NCBI RefSeq assembly: GCF_009827515.1
Contig: NZ_WTYO01000001.1
Location: forward strand, 415,501-479,500
Reading direction: 5' to 3'
Length of the DNA stretch: 64,000 nt
DNA from: Pelagerythrobacter marinus
Lineage (GTDB): Bacteria > Pseudomonadota > Alphaproteobacteria > Sphingomonadales > Sphingomonadaceae
The notes beneath the pieces are model-generated. The model ran no database searches. It worked only from the letters and a program-made list of their open reading frames with translations, and had not been told where the DNA came from. Below, one piece after another: positions 19,098-27,090 of this stretch; within the stretch, counting starts at the first letter, position 1; each line of letters begins with the position of its first letter. Position numbers and translations under genes: made by a program.

Positions 19098-19183
19098 ACG
19101 CGACCGGCAGGGTGCAAGGCGGGGCCGGCGACGATGCGCTGCACCGCGTTCGCCCTCCGCTCCGCCGGGGGCGGGAGAAAGAG

Positions 19184-20101
19184 ATGACCGCGACCACGAC
19201 CCGAATGCCGGCGGCCGACTGGCGCGATTTCTTCGCGCTGACCAAGCCGCGCGTGATGAGCCTGGTGATCTTCACCGGGCTCTGCGGCCTGCTGGCGGCG
19301 CCGGGCGCGGTCCACCCCGTGATCGGCTTCGTCGCGGTCCTGTGCATCGCGCTCGGCGCGGGCGGGGCGGCGACGCTGAACCAGTGGTGGGAGGCGGATC
19401 TCGACGCCGGGATGAAGCGCACCGCGCGCCGCCCGATCCCCGCCGGGCGCCTGCGCCGCACCGACGCGCGCGATTTCGGCGTCGCGCTGTCGGTCGGCTC
19501 GGTCCTGCTGATGGGGCTGGCGGTGAACTGGCTCTCGGCCGCGATCCTCGCGCTTTCGATCGTCTACTACGCGCTCGTCTATACCGTCTGGCTGAAACCG
19601 CGCACGCCGCAGAACATCGTGATCGGCGGCGGGGCGGGGGCCTTTCCGCCGATGATCGGCTGGGTCGCGGTGACCGGCGAGGTCACGGCCATGCCGATCC
19701 TGCTGTTCGCGATCATCTTCATGTGGACGCCCCCGCATTTCTGGGCGCTGGCGCTGTTCGTGCAGTCCGATTACGCCAAGGTCGGCATCCCGATGATGCC
19801 GGTGGTCAGGGGCGAGCGTTCGACCCGGCGCCAGATCCTCGCCTATTCGCTGCTGCTGGTGCCGCTGGCGATGGCGCCGTGGTTGATCGGCGGCACGGGC
19901 GTGATCTATGGCGGCGCGGCGGCGGCGCTGACCGCGTTGTTCGTGCTGTTCTCGCTGCCGGTGGCCCTGCGCGAATCGGGCGAGGGCGACCCGATGCGGC
20001 CGGAAAAGCGCCTGTTCGGATACAGCGTGCTGTACCTGTTCGTGCTGTTCGCCGCGCTGGTGGCCGACCGCGTGGCGCAAAACCAAGGATGGATCGCATG
20101 A
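19184..20101 (+). CDS. ctaB: Protoheme IX farnesyltransferase (heme O synthase)
   Basis: Inner-membrane UbiA-type prenyltransferase that converts protoheme IX to heme O, precursor of heme A for the aa3 oxidase. 305 residues with about nine hydrophobic segments. [18 protein letters not shown] opens the protein; the polyprenyl-diphosphate site is [19 protein letters not shown], with the two acidic clusters and the R-x-x-[15 protein letters not shown] and the following [14 protein letters not shown] are also typical. ATG at 19184 is preferred because GGGAGAAAG precedes it; ATG 19112 would add non-conserved residues. The stop overlaps the next start (ATGA). Confidence 0.95.
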   Translation: MTATTTRMPAADWRDFFALTKPRVMSLVIFTGLCGLLAAPGAVHPVIGFVAVLCIALGAGGAATLNQWWEADLDAGMKRTARRPIPAGRLRRTDARDFGVALSVGSVLLMGLAVNWLSAAILALSIVYYALVYTVWLKPRTPQNIVIGGGAGAFPPMIGWVAVTGEVTAMPILLFAIIFMWTPPHFWALALFVQSDYAKVGIPMMPVVRGERSTRRQILAYSLLLVPLAMAPWLIGGTGVIYGGAAAALTALFVLFSLPVALRESGEGDPMRPEKRLFGYSVLYLFVLFAALVADRVAQNQGWIA

Positions 20102-20223
20102 CACCCGAAGAGCAGGAAGAGTTCAAGCGGCGGCGCAAGGGCCGCAACCTGGCGCTCGCCGTGGTGCTCGGTTTCTTCGTCGTGCTGTTCTACGTCCTCA
20201 CCTTCGTCAAGATGGGGGACTGA
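20098..20223 (+). CDS. Small one-helix membrane protein between ctaB and ctaG (CoxF-like)
   Basis: 41 residues: a charged cytosolic start ([16 protein letters not shown]), one hydrophobic helix (about residues 17-36) and a short tail. Start ATG 20098 overlaps the ctaB stop, and the stop lies three bases before ctaG. Small helix proteins in this exact position of alphaproteobacterial cox operons are usually called CoxF or a cytochrome oxidase assembly protein; the position and shape support that but residue identity is too short to be sure. Its likely role is in aa3-oxidase assembly. Confidence 0.75.
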   Translation: MTPEEQEEFKRRRKGRNLALAVVLGFFVVLFYVLTFVKMGD

Positions 20224-20226
20224 CCG

Positions 20227-20811
20227 ATGACGAGCGCCACTCTCCAGCGCAGGAACATGCGGGTGGGGATGCTGAGCTTCCTCGCCGCCGCGGGTATGGT
20301 CGGCCTCGGCTATGCCGCGGTCCCGCTCTACCAGCTTTTCTGCCAGGTCACCGGTTTCGGCGGCACGACCCAGCGCGCGACCGAGGCGGAGGCGGACCTC
20401 GCCGCGCGCATGGCGCAGAGCGCCGGCGCGCGCACGATCTCGGTCCGGTTCGACGCGACCACATCGCACTCGATGCCCTGGACCTTCGCGCCCGAGAAAG
20501 TGACCGAGACGGTCCAGATCGGGGAGCGCGACATGGCCTTCTTCGTCGCGCGCAACGACAGCGCCGAACCGATCACCGGCACCGCCACCTTCAACGTCGA
20601 GCCCGAGCAGACGGGCAAGTATTTCAACAAGATCCAGTGCTTCTGCTTCACCGAGCAGACGCTGCAGCCGGGGGAGGAAGTGCGCATGCCGGTGCTGTTC
20701 TTCGTCGATCCGGCGATCATGGACGATCCCAACGCGCAAGGCGTGGAACAGATCACGCTGAGCTATACCTTCCACCGCAAATCCGAACCCGCCTCGGCGG
20801 ACACACCCTAG
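20227..20811 (+). CDS. ctaG: Cytochrome c oxidase assembly protein CtaG/Cox11
   Basis: Copper chaperone that delivers copper to the CuB centre of subunit I. 194 residues: one N-terminal membrane helix (about 13-33, ending GYAAVPLYQLFCQVTGFGGT, a hallmark of Cox11) and a periplasmic immunoglobulin-like domain. The copper-binding pair is in KIQCFCFTEQTL; MPVLFFVDPAI and TLSYTFH close the domain. Situated between the small CoxF-like gene and coxC in the usual alphaproteobacterial order. A 64-base gap to coxC follows, with AGGACC as ribosome binding site for coxC. Confidence 0.95.
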   Translation: MTSATLQRRNMRVGMLSFLAAAGMVGLGYAAVPLYQLFCQVTGFGGTTQRATEAEADLAARMAQSAGARTISVRFDATTSHSMPWTFAPEKVTETVQIGERDMAFFVARNDSAEPITGTATFNVEPEQTGKYFNKIQCFCFTEQTLQPGEEVRMPVLFFVDPAIMDDPNAQGVEQITLSYTFHRKSEPASADTP

Positions 20812-20875
20812 GACTGGACCAAAGCCGCGCCGCCGATTAAGGGCCGCGCAACCGTTTAGACAGGACCTGCGATCA

Positions 20876-21697
20876 ATGGCCGGAACCAAGAACCACGATT
20901 ACCACATTCTTCCCCCCGACATCTGGCCGCTGATCGGCTCGCTGTCGGCGCTGGTCTTCACCAGCGGGATGGTGCTCTACATGCACGAAATGGCGAACTG
21001 GCAGGTCGTCGTCGGCCTCGGCATTGCCGGCCTGATCGCCACGTTCTTCAGCTGGTTCGGCAATATCGTGAAAGAGGCGCAGGCCGGCGATCACACGCCG
21101 GTGGTGCAGCTTCACATGCGCTACGGCATGATCCTGTTCATCGCGTCGGAAGTGATGTTCTTCGTCGGCTGGTTCTGGAGCTGGTTCGATTTCGCCCTGT
21201 TCCCGAGCGAGATTTCCGAAGTCGTCGGCGGCCAGTTCCCGCCGGTCGCGATCGAGGCGGTGATGAACCCGTTCGACCTGCCGCTGCTCAACACGCTGAT
21301 CCTGCTGTGTTCGGGCACCACGGTCACCTGGGCGCACCACTCGCTGATCCACGGCGACCGCGAAGGGCTGAAGAAGGGCCTGTGGCTGACGATCCTGCTG
21401 GGCGTGCTGTTCAGCTGCATCCAGGCCTACGAATACATGCACGCCCCGTTCGCCTTCGGCGGCAACACCTACAGCTCGGCCTTCTACATGGCGACCGGCT
21501 TCCACGGGTTCCACGTCCTGGTCGGCACGATCTTCCTGATCGTCTGCCTCGTGCGCACCTACAAGGGGCACTTCACCCCGCGCCAGCACTTCGGTTTCGA
21601 AGCGGCCGCGTGGTACTGGCACTTCGTCGACGTCGTGTGGCTGTTCCTGTTCGTCACCGTCTATATCTGGGGCAGCTGGGGCGCACCGGTCCATTGA
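20876..21697 (+). CDS. coxC: Cytochrome c oxidase subunit III
   Basis: Non-catalytic core subunit of the aa3 oxidase; stabilises subunit I during turnover. 273 residues, seven hydrophobic segments. Recognisable family sequence: KNHDYHILPPDIWPL at the start, YGMILFIASEVMFFVGWFW with the lipid-associated acidic residue, CSGTTVTWAHHSL, GTIFLIVCLVR and, at the C-terminus, WYWHFVDVVWLFLFVTVYIWG. Its stop shares one base with the next ATG, and a terminator-like hairpin begins 25 bases later, inside that next gene. Confidence 0.97.
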   Translation: MAGTKNHDYHILPPDIWPLIGSLSALVFTSGMVLYMHEMANWQVVVGLGIAGLIATFFSWFGNIVKEAQAGDHTPVVQLHMRYGMILFIASEVMFFVGWFWSWFDFALFPSEISEVVGGQFPPVAIEAVMNPFDLPLLNTLILLCSGTTVTWAHHSLIHGDREGLKKGLWLTILLGVLFSCIQAYEYMHAPFAFGGNTYSSAFYMATGFHGFHVLVGTIFLIVCLVRTYKGHFTPRQHFGFEAAAWYWHFVDVVWLFLFVTVYIWGSWGAPVH

Positions 21698-22086
21698 TGG
21701 ACGGGCGCGATCCAGGCACGAAAAAGGGGCAGCCCGGCACCGCCGCGGCTGCCCTTTTCGGTCTGTGCCCGCGTTGCGCGGGCAAGACGCTGTTCGCGCG
21801 CGGCATCCGGTTCGACCGGCGGTGCCGCGCCTGCGGCCTCGATTACGAGCGGTTCAACGTGGGCGACGGGCCGGCGGCCTTCCTGACGCTGGCGATCGGC
21901 GCGCTGATCACCGGGCTGGCGATCTGGCTGGAACTGGCGGTGCAGCCGCCGTTCTGGGTCCATGTCCTGCTGTGGGTGCCGATCACCGCGCTGGCGGTGG
22001 TCTTCGGCCTGCGCGTCGCGAAAGCCTGGCTGATCGGGGCAGAGTATCGCAATGCCGCGCGCGAGGCGGGCGGGCGCGCGCCATGA
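21697..22086 (+). CDS. DUF983 zinc-ribbon membrane protein
   Basis: 129-residue protein of the DUF983 family, often found with cytochrome oxidase assembly genes; role unproven, perhaps in oxidase biogenesis. A four-cysteine zinc-ribbon is visible (LCPRC and CRACGLDY), followed by FNVGDGPAAFLTLAIG and two hydrophobic helices (about 65-85 and 92-110). The start ATG overlaps the coxC stop (TGATG). The first 20 codons also encode a terminator-like hairpin (21722-21758). The 3' end overlaps the SURF1 start by four bases. Confidence 0.87.
   Translation: MDGRDPGTKKGQPGTAAAALFGLCPRCAGKTLFARGIRFDRRCRACGLDYERFNVGDGPAAFLTLAIGALITGLAIWLELAVQPPFWVHVLLWVPITALAVVFGLRVAKAWLIGAEYRNAAREAGGRAP
21722..21758 (+). 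terminator. Terminator-like hairpin inside the start of the DUF983 gene
   Basis: AAAAGGGGCAGCC at 21722-21734 pairs with GGCTGCCCTTTT at 21747-21758 with one unpaired G, around a 12-base loop, and ends in a T-run. It is the most intrinsic-terminator-like structure in the oxidase operon and lies just after coxC, within the next coding region. It may stop most transcripts after coxC and let a fraction read into the assembly genes. Confidence 0.55.
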
Positions 22087-22682
22087 CCCGCAAGATCCCG
22101 GTCCTGCCGACGATCCTGGTGCTGGCGGCGGTCGCGACGATGGTCGCGCTCGGGTTCTGGCAGCTCGACCGGATGCGGCAGAAAGAGGCGCTGCTCGCAC
22201 GCTACGAGGGCGCGCGCACGATGTCCGCCGCCGTGCCCTGGCCGCGCACCGAGGGGGAGGCCGAACGCAACCTGTTCCGCAATGCGCAGCTCGATTGCAA
22301 ACGGGTGCTGTCGATTTCCAGCCGCGCGGGCACGGCGGCCGACGGGCGCAAGGGCTGGGCGCACATCGCCCACTGCGCAATCGGCGAGGGGGAAGAGGCG
22401 GACATTGCGATCGGCTGGTCCGAACGGCCGCAGGCCCCCCAATGGCAGGGCGGCACGGTCGAAGGGGTGATCGCATCCGGGCCGCGGCTCGTTGCCGGGC
22501 GCCCGATGGCCGGGCTGGCCCCGCTGGCCCCGCCCGATCCGGCGAACGTGCCCAACAATCACCTCGCCTATGCCGGACAGTGGTTCTTCTTCGCGCTCAC
22601 CGCGCTGGCGATCTACTGGCTCGCGCTGCGCCGCAGGTGGCGCGGGCCGGAGGACGGGGCCCGGGGCGTCACGCGCAGTTGA
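22083..22682 (+). CDS. SURF1 family cytochrome oxidase biogenesis protein
   Basis: Inner-membrane assembly factor, linked in other bacteria to heme a insertion into subunit I. 199 residues with the two-helix SURF1 layout: an N-terminal helix (about 5-24) ending ALGFWQLDRMRQKEALL, the family hallmark, and a C-terminal helix preceded by NNHLAYAGQWFFFALTALAIYW. The intervening periplasmic part is shorter than in many SURF1 proteins. It overlaps DUF983 by four bases and its last 14 bases overlap the 3' end of the convergent VOC gene. Confidence 0.9.
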   Translation: MTRKIPVLPTILVLAAVATMVALGFWQLDRMRQKEALLARYEGARTMSAAVPWPRTEGEAERNLFRNAQLDCKRVLSISSRAGTAADGRKGWAHIAHCAIGEGEEADIAIGWSERPQAPQWQGGTVEGVIASGPRLVAGRPMAGLAPLAPPDPANVPNNHLAYAGQWFFFALTALAIYWLALRRRWRGPEDGARGVTRS

Positions 22683-23064
22683 GCTGCCACGAAACGCCGA
22701 AGCGGTCGCTGACCCAGGCGAAGAGCCGGCTGAAGCCGTAGTTTCCGACCGGCATCATCGTCGCCCCGTCCTGCGCCAGGGCTTCGGCGAGGGTGCGGAC
22801 TTCGTCCTCGTCCGCGCATTCGACGTGGAACGAGAACGACGGGGTGAACGTGAAATCGTGGACCGGCGGGCTGTCGAGCACCATGATCTCCTGCCCGGCC
22901 AGCGTCAGGCGCGCGCTCTTGAACCGGCCGGCGGGCACCTGTTCGCCTTCGCCGTAGCGCTCCACCCGATCCACTTCGGCGCCGGGGATCGTGGCGCGGT
23001 AGAATTCCAGCGCCGCCTCGGCGTCGCCCTGGAACATCAGGAAAGGCAGGACGGACCTGGGCAT
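22669..23064 (-). CDS. VOC family protein (PhnB-like)
   Basis: Vicinal-oxygen-chelate fold protein of the PhnB/3-demethylubiquinone-methyltransferase-like group (131 residues); biochemical role unknown. The usual pattern is seen: LPFLMFQGDAEAALEFY near the start, SARLTLAGQEIMVLDS, FSFHVECADEDEVRTLAEAL, and a C-terminal WVSDRFGVSWQL. It lies 20 bases after the AHSA1-type gene in the same direction. VOC plus AHSA1 plus ArsR is a frequently seen small cassette. Confidence 0.85.
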   Translation of the reverse strand: MPRSVLPFLMFQGDAEAALEFYRATIPGAEVDRVERYGEGEQVPAGRFKSARLTLAGQEIMVLDSPPVHDFTFTPSFSFHVECADEDEVRTLAEALAQDGATMMPVGNYGFSRLFAWVSDRFGVSWQLNCA

Positions 23065-23084
23065 CGGCAATCTCCCTCGTAAAG

Positions 23085-23564
23085 CTACTTGTAGAAACCT
23101 TCGCGCAAGTTGATCCCGTGTTCCAGCCAGGCCTTCATCGCGGCCAGCATCCCGGTCCACCCTTCGCAATTGTTGTACGAACTGCGCCATCCGCCGGGCG
23201 TGTCGCGCCAGCCTTCCTCGGCGATCTCGACCAGCGTGCGCCCGTCGCCGGTCGGCTTGAACAGCATGGTCACCGTGGTCCGGTAATCGGCATCGTGCAG
23301 CCTGGCGCCGATCTCGCCGCTCTCGGCTTCCTGCGCGGCCCATTCCAGGACGATCTTCTCGTTCGGCACAACCTCGATCACCTCGACCGGGAAGGCGCCG
23401 GGAACATCGGCGAATTCCCACATCACGGTGGCCCCGGTTTCCAGCCGGCCCTGCGCCCCGCCGGTGGTGAAGAAACGCGACAGCTGGCCGGGATCGGCGA
23501 CCGCTTCGAACACTTCGTCCACCGGCTTCGCGATCCGGCCCGAGATCCTGAAATTCACCTGCAT
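23085..23564 (-). CDS. SRPBCC (AHSA1-like) domain protein
   Basis: 159-residue START/Bet v1-fold protein of the activator-of-Hsp90-ATPase-1-like family; binds an unknown hydrophobic ligand or acts in stress response. Family stretches: ISGRIAKPVDEVFEAVADP, LSRFFTTGG, KIVLEW and LVEIAEEGWRDT, with a helix at the C-terminus (TGMLAAMKAWLEHG). ATG 23562-23564 is supported by GAGGAG eight bases before it. It diverges from an ArsR regulator gene, whose product very probably controls it through the dyad at 23596-23615. Confidence 0.87.
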   Translation of the reverse strand: MQVNFRISGRIAKPVDEVFEAVADPGQLSRFFTTGGAQGRLETGATVMWEFADVPGAFPVEVIEVVPNEKIVLEWAAQEAESGEIGARLHDADYRTTVTMLFKPTGDGRTLVEIAEEGWRDTPGGWRSSYNNCEGWTGMLAAMKAWLEHGINLREGFYK

Positions 23565-23595
23565 GATCGACGCTCCTCTTGAGTCGCGGCCAATT

Positions 23596-23615
23596 ATGTT
23601 ATAAAAACCTAACAT
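23596..23615. promoter_or_regulatory. Candidate ArsR operator and promoter
   Basis: ATGTTA (23596-23601) and TAACAT (23610-23615) are inverted around eight AT-rich bases, the only AT-rich patch nearby. The dyad covers the start codon of the ArsR gene, and TATAAA inside it sits where a -10 element of a leaderless arsR transcript would be. Self-repression is inferred. Confidence 0.5.
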
Positions 23616-24000
23616 GTCAAACGAAGACGAGCTCGACCGTGTTTTCAAGGCCCTGGCCAACCGCGTGCGGCGCGAGATCTGCGACGCGCTGAAGCTGCGG
23701 CCGCTGACCACCAAGCAACTGTGCGCCGCCTTTCCCGCGATCGACCGGACCACGGTGATGATGCACCTGCGCGTGCTCGAACGGGCCGGGCTGGTGGTCG
23801 CGGTGCGCAAGGGGCGCGAGCGGTTCAATCACCTCGACGCCATGCCGATCCAGGCGATCCACGAACGCTGGATCGGGCCCCACGCGGCCGCCGCCGCCGC
23901 CGGGCTCGGCCGCCTGAAGCGCGGGCTGGACGGGGCCGGGGAAGCGCGCGCCGATACCTCGGCGGCGGGCGGAAAGAAGCAAACCCACGGCGCGGCCTAG
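23614..24000 (+). CDS. ArsR-type winged-helix regulator
   Basis: 128-residue transcription repressor. The winged helix is visible as FKALANRVRREICDALK, LTTKQLCAAFPAIDRTTVMMHLRVLERAGLV, VRKGRERFNHL, which is the AHSA1-partner subgroup lacking the metal-binding Cys of classical ArsR. The last 35 residues are Ala/Gly-rich and probably disordered. No ribosome binding site precedes the ATG, and a -10-like element lies about eight bases upstream, so the mRNA may be leaderless. Likely targets are itself and the divergent AHSA1-VOC pair. Confidence 0.87.
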   Translation: MSNEDELDRVFKALANRVRREICDALKLRPLTTKQLCAAFPAIDRTTVMMHLRVLERAGLVVAVRKGRERFNHLDAMPIQAIHERWIGPHAAAAAAGLGRLKRGLDGAGEARADTSAAGGKKQTHGAA

Positions 24001-24049
24001 GCTCTGTTGCTTGCGGGGCGTGCGGGGCGCGGCTAGTCGCTTCGCCCTG

Positions 24050-25450
24050 ATGGAATATGTCTCTACCCGCGGCAGCGCCCCGGCGCTCGATTTCGAAGGG
24101 GTCACCCTGGCCGGCCTCGCCGGCGACGGCGGGCTCTACCTCCCGCGCGAATGGCCGCGGCTCTCGCGCGCGGAGATCGCGGCGCTTGCCGGGCTGCCTT
24201 ACCCGGTGCTGGCGGCGCGGATCATGCAGCCTTTCGTCGGCGGCAGCCTGTCCGCCGACCGGCTGCTGGCGCTGTGCGAGGAAGCCTATGGCCGCTTCGC
24301 GCACGATGCGGTGACGCCGCTGGTCCAGCTCGACCAGCGCCACTGGCTGCTCGAACTGTTCCACGGGCCGACGCTGGCGTTCAAGGACGTCGCGCTGCAA
24401 TTGCTGGGCCTGCTGTTCGAGGAATTCCTCGGCCGCAAGGGCGGGCGCCTGACGATCGTCGGCGCGACCAGCGGCGATACCGGGTCGGCCGCGATCGACG
24501 CGGTCGCGGGGCGCGAGGGGGTGGAGATCTTCATGCTCCATCCGAAAGGGCGCGTCAGCGACGTCCAGCGCCGGCAGATGACGACGGTGCTGGCGCCCAA
24601 CGTCCACAATATCGCGATCGAAGGCAGCTTCGACGATGCCCAGGCGATGGTGAAGCGCATGTTCGCCGACCCGGCGCTGTCCGGCCGGTTCGCGCTGGGG
24701 GCGGTCAATTCGATCAACTGGGCGCGCCTGATGGCGCAAGTGGTCTATTACTTCGCCGCCGCGCTGCAGTTCGGCGCCCCGGGGCGCAAGGTCGCCTTCT
24801 CCGTCCCGACGGGCAATTTCGGCGATGTCTTCGCCGGCTACGTCGCCGCGCGCATGGGCTTGCCGATCGAACGGCTGGTGGTGGCGACCAACGTGAACGA
24901 CATCCTCCACCGCGCGCTGGCCGACGGCGACTATTCGGCGGGCGAGGTGACGCCCACCGCGGCGCCTTCGATGGATATCCAGGTCAGTTCGAACTTCGAA
25001 CGCCTGCTGTTCGATGCCGGCGGGCGCGACGGGGCGGCGCTGGCCGAACAGATGAAGGGGTTCGAGGCGACCCGGTCGATGCGGCTCACCAATGCCCAGC
25101 GCCAGGGTGCGGCGGCGCTGTTCGCCAGCGCGCGGGCCGATGCCGACGACATGGCTCAGGCGATCCGCTGGGCCTGGGACCGCGGCGGCCAGACGATCGA
25201 TCCGCACACCGCGATCGGCCTCCACGCCGCGCAGCGGCAGCAGGACCTGCCGGCCGATGTGCCGATCGTCACCCTTGCCACCGCGCACCCGGCCAAGTTC
25301 CGCGACGCGGTCGAGCGCGCGACCGGTTTCCGCCCGGCCTTGCCCGCGCGGGTGGGCGAACTGTTCGAGCGCGAGGAGCGGATGGTCGAGCTGCCCGGCG
25401 AATACGATGCGGTCGCAGGCCATGTCGCCGCCCACGCGACGCCGCGCTGA
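24050..25450 (+). CDS. thrC: Threonine synthase
   Basis: PLP enzyme converting O-phosphohomoserine to threonine. 466 residues, matching the longer ThrC class. The cofactor lysine is K112 in TLAFKDVALQ. The N-terminal EYVSTRGSAPALDFEGVTLAGLAGDGGLYLPREWP block is typical (starts near residue 2), as are GATSGDTGSAAIDA and FSVPTGNFGDVFAGY for phosphate and cofactor binding. Start ATG 24050 gives the expected MEYVSTRG. The stop shares one base with the next ATG. Location after the cox operon is common in alphaproteobacteria. Confidence 0.95.
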   Translation: MEYVSTRGSAPALDFEGVTLAGLAGDGGLYLPREWPRLSRAEIAALAGLPYPVLAARIMQPFVGGSLSADRLLALCEEAYGRFAHDAVTPLVQLDQRHWLLELFHGPTLAFKDVALQLLGLLFEEFLGRKGGRLTIVGATSGDTGSAAIDAVAGREGVEIFMLHPKGRVSDVQRRQMTTVLAPNVHNIAIEGSFDDAQAMVKRMFADPALSGRFALGAVNSINWARLMAQVVYYFAAALQFGAPGRKVAFSVPTGNFGDVFAGYVAARMGLPIERLVVATNVNDILHRALADGDYSAGEVTPTAAPSMDIQVSSNFERLLFDAGGRDGAALAEQMKGFEATRSMRLTNAQRQGAAALFASARADADDMAQAIRWAWDRGGQTIDPHTAIGLHAAQRQQDLPADVPIVTLATAHPAKFRDAVERATGFRPALPARVGELFEREERMVELPGEYDAVAGHVAAHATPR

Positions 25451-26340
25451 TGGCGCAGCTGGTCGAACAGCCGCTGGTCATGGCGGGGGAAGGCTGGGCC
25501 GACTACGGCCTCGTCGATAGCGGCCACGGGCGCAAGCTCGAACGTTACGGCCCCTGGCGCTTCGTGCGCCCCGAACCCCAGGCGATGTGGGCCCCGCGCG
25601 ATGCCGGCTGGCAGGCGCACGGCGAATTCGTGCCCGGCTCGGACGAGGATGGCGGCGGGCGCTGGCAGTTCGCGCAGGACGTGCCGCGCGAAGGCTGGCC
25701 GCTGGCGTGGGAGGGCGTGCGTTTCACCGCGCAGTGCACGCCGTTCCGCCACCTCGGCTTCTTTCCCGACATGGCGCCGGTCTGGCGCTGGATGGGCGAC
25801 CAGCTCGATGGGCGGGACGATGCCGAGCTGCTCAACCTGTTCGGCTATACCGGGGTCGGCACGCTGGCGCTCAGCCGGTTCGGGCGGGTTGCCCATGTCG
25901 ATGCGTCGAAGAAATCGGTCGCCCAGGCGCGGGCCAACGCGGCGCTTTCGGGGCTGGAGGACCGGCCGGTGCGCTGGCTGGTGGACGACGCGGCGAAGTT
26001 CGCCGCGCGCGAGGTGCGGCGCGGGCGGCGCTACGACGGGATCATCCTCGATCCGCCCAAGTTCGGGCGCGGGCCGGGCGGCGAAGTCTGGCGGCTGGAG
26101 GAAGGCCTGCCGGGGCTCGTCGCCGACTGCCGCCGCCTGCTCGACGATCGCAGCCGGTTCCTGTTCCTGACCGTCTATGCCGTGCGGATGAGCAGCCTGG
26201 CGCTGGGCGGACTGCTTGCCTCGGCGCTGAAGGACCTGCCGGGGCAGATCCAACACGGCGACCTTTCGCTGCGCGAAGAAGGCAAAGATCCCCGCCTCCT
26301 CCCCACCGCGATCTTCGCACGCTGGTCGAATAAGGGCTAA
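25450..26340 (+). CDS. Class I SAM-dependent rRNA methyltransferase-like protein (RlmI/RlmK type)
   Basis: 296-residue cytosolic methyltransferase. The Rossmann part shows LLNLFGYTGVGTLA (SAM motif I), VAHVDASKKSVAQARANA, WLVDDAAKFAARE and the RNA-cytosine-type catalytic neighbourhood IILDPPKFGRG. The family acts mainly on 23S rRNA, but this protein lacks the N-terminal PUA domain of RlmI and RlmK, so target nucleotide and even RNA type are unsure. Its ATG overlaps the thrC stop, as in several sphingomonad genomes as far as I recall. Confidence 0.85.
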   Translation: MAQLVEQPLVMAGEGWADYGLVDSGHGRKLERYGPWRFVRPEPQAMWAPRDAGWQAHGEFVPGSDEDGGGRWQFAQDVPREGWPLAWEGVRFTAQCTPFRHLGFFPDMAPVWRWMGDQLDGRDDAELLNLFGYTGVGTLALSRFGRVAHVDASKKSVAQARANAALSGLEDRPVRWLVDDAAKFAAREVRRGRRYDGIILDPPKFGRGPGGEVWRLEEGLPGLVADCRRLLDDRSRFLFLTVYAVRMSSLALGGLLASALKDLPGQIQHGDLSLREEGKDPRLLPTAIFARWSNKG

Positions 26341-26349
26341 GCGCTGGAA

Positions 26350-26724
26350 ATGGCCGATTCGCTGATCCTCGAAGTCGCCGATCTCGAACACGATGTCCTG
26401 ACAGGGATCTACTCGGAAGAGACGGGCAAGCCGCAGCCGCTGCGAATCACGATCCAGGCCCGGCTGAAGTGCGCGCCGCACTACGCCCCCGACACCCCGC
26501 TCGATGCGAGCAAGAACTACATGGACCTCAAGTTCGCCGCCACCGAGGCTCTGCCTCCCGGCGTCCATTTCAAGCTGATCGAAGCGGTCGCGGACCACAT
26601 CTGCGAAACGCTGTTCCTCCAGGACGACCGGGTCGAGACGGTGACGGTCAAGATCGTCAAGCTCGCCATCGCCGAAGCGGGCGAGCGGATCGGCATTACC
26701 CTGACGCGCGAGCGGCGCGGATGA
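26350..26724 (+). CDS. folB: Dihydroneopterin aldolase family protein
   Basis: 124-residue protein of the FolB/FolX family (tunnel fold). FolB cleaves dihydroneopterin in folate synthesis. Visible are DLEHDVLTGIYSEETGKPQPL at the N-terminus, where the fold and substrate Glu lie, YMDLKFAATEAL, HFKLIEAVADHICETLF and VTVKIVKLAIAEAGERIGI. The usual Lys-Pro in the last strand is Lys-Leu here, so substrate specificity (aldolase or epimerase, FolX) is uncertain. No other folate genes are adjacent. The stop overlaps the next start by four bases. Confidence 0.75.
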   Translation: MADSLILEVADLEHDVLTGIYSEETGKPQPLRITIQARLKCAPHYAPDTPLDASKNYMDLKFAATEALPPGVHFKLIEAVADHICETLFLQDDRVETVTVKIVKLAIAEAGERIGITLTRERRG

Positions 26725-27086
26725 AGGTGATCGCGGTCGACGACCTGCCCGGCGATCCCCTGGCGGCGGCGGCCGTGTTCCACCAGCACTGGCTGCCCTT
26801 TGCCGAAGAGATCCTGGCCTCGGGCGAGGACCTGCTGCTGGCGTTCGCCCCGGCCGATCACGCGCATGGCGGCTGGCGCCGCGCCGCGGTGGCCGCGCTG
26901 GCGCGAAAGCACGCGCCGCGCCGGGTCAACGCCGTCGCGTCCCCCGGCTCCGCCAGCCTCGCCGCCGCGCAGCGCTATCTTGCCGAGGCGCCGGGGGTGA
27001 CGGGACAGTACCTGCCGCTGGCGCCCCCCGGAGAAGCCGGCGGAGGCGACGGCGGTGGCCAGCGCGCACCGGATGGGGCAGGGTAG
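26721..27086 (+). CDS. Rossmann-like domain protein, unknown function
   Basis: 121-residue protein that I recall as a small uncharacterised Rossmann-fold family of sphingomonads; no function known. Visible are a first strand [20 protein letters not shown], the [26 protein letters not shown] middle, [17 protein letters not shown] and [11 protein letters not shown], a Tyr-containing end that resembles the last strand of short-chain dehydrogenases. The final ~20 residues ([12 protein letters not shown]...) are low-complexity and unlike a fold, and run up to moaA. ATG overlaps the folB stop (ATGA). Confidence 0.65.
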   Translation: MKVIAVDDLPGDPLAAAAVFHQHWLPFAEEILASGEDLLLAFAPADHAHGGWRRAAVAALARKHAPRRVNAVASPGSASLAAAQRYLAEAPGVTGQYLPLAPPGEAGGGDGGGQRAPDGAG

Positions 27087-27090
27087 CGCG

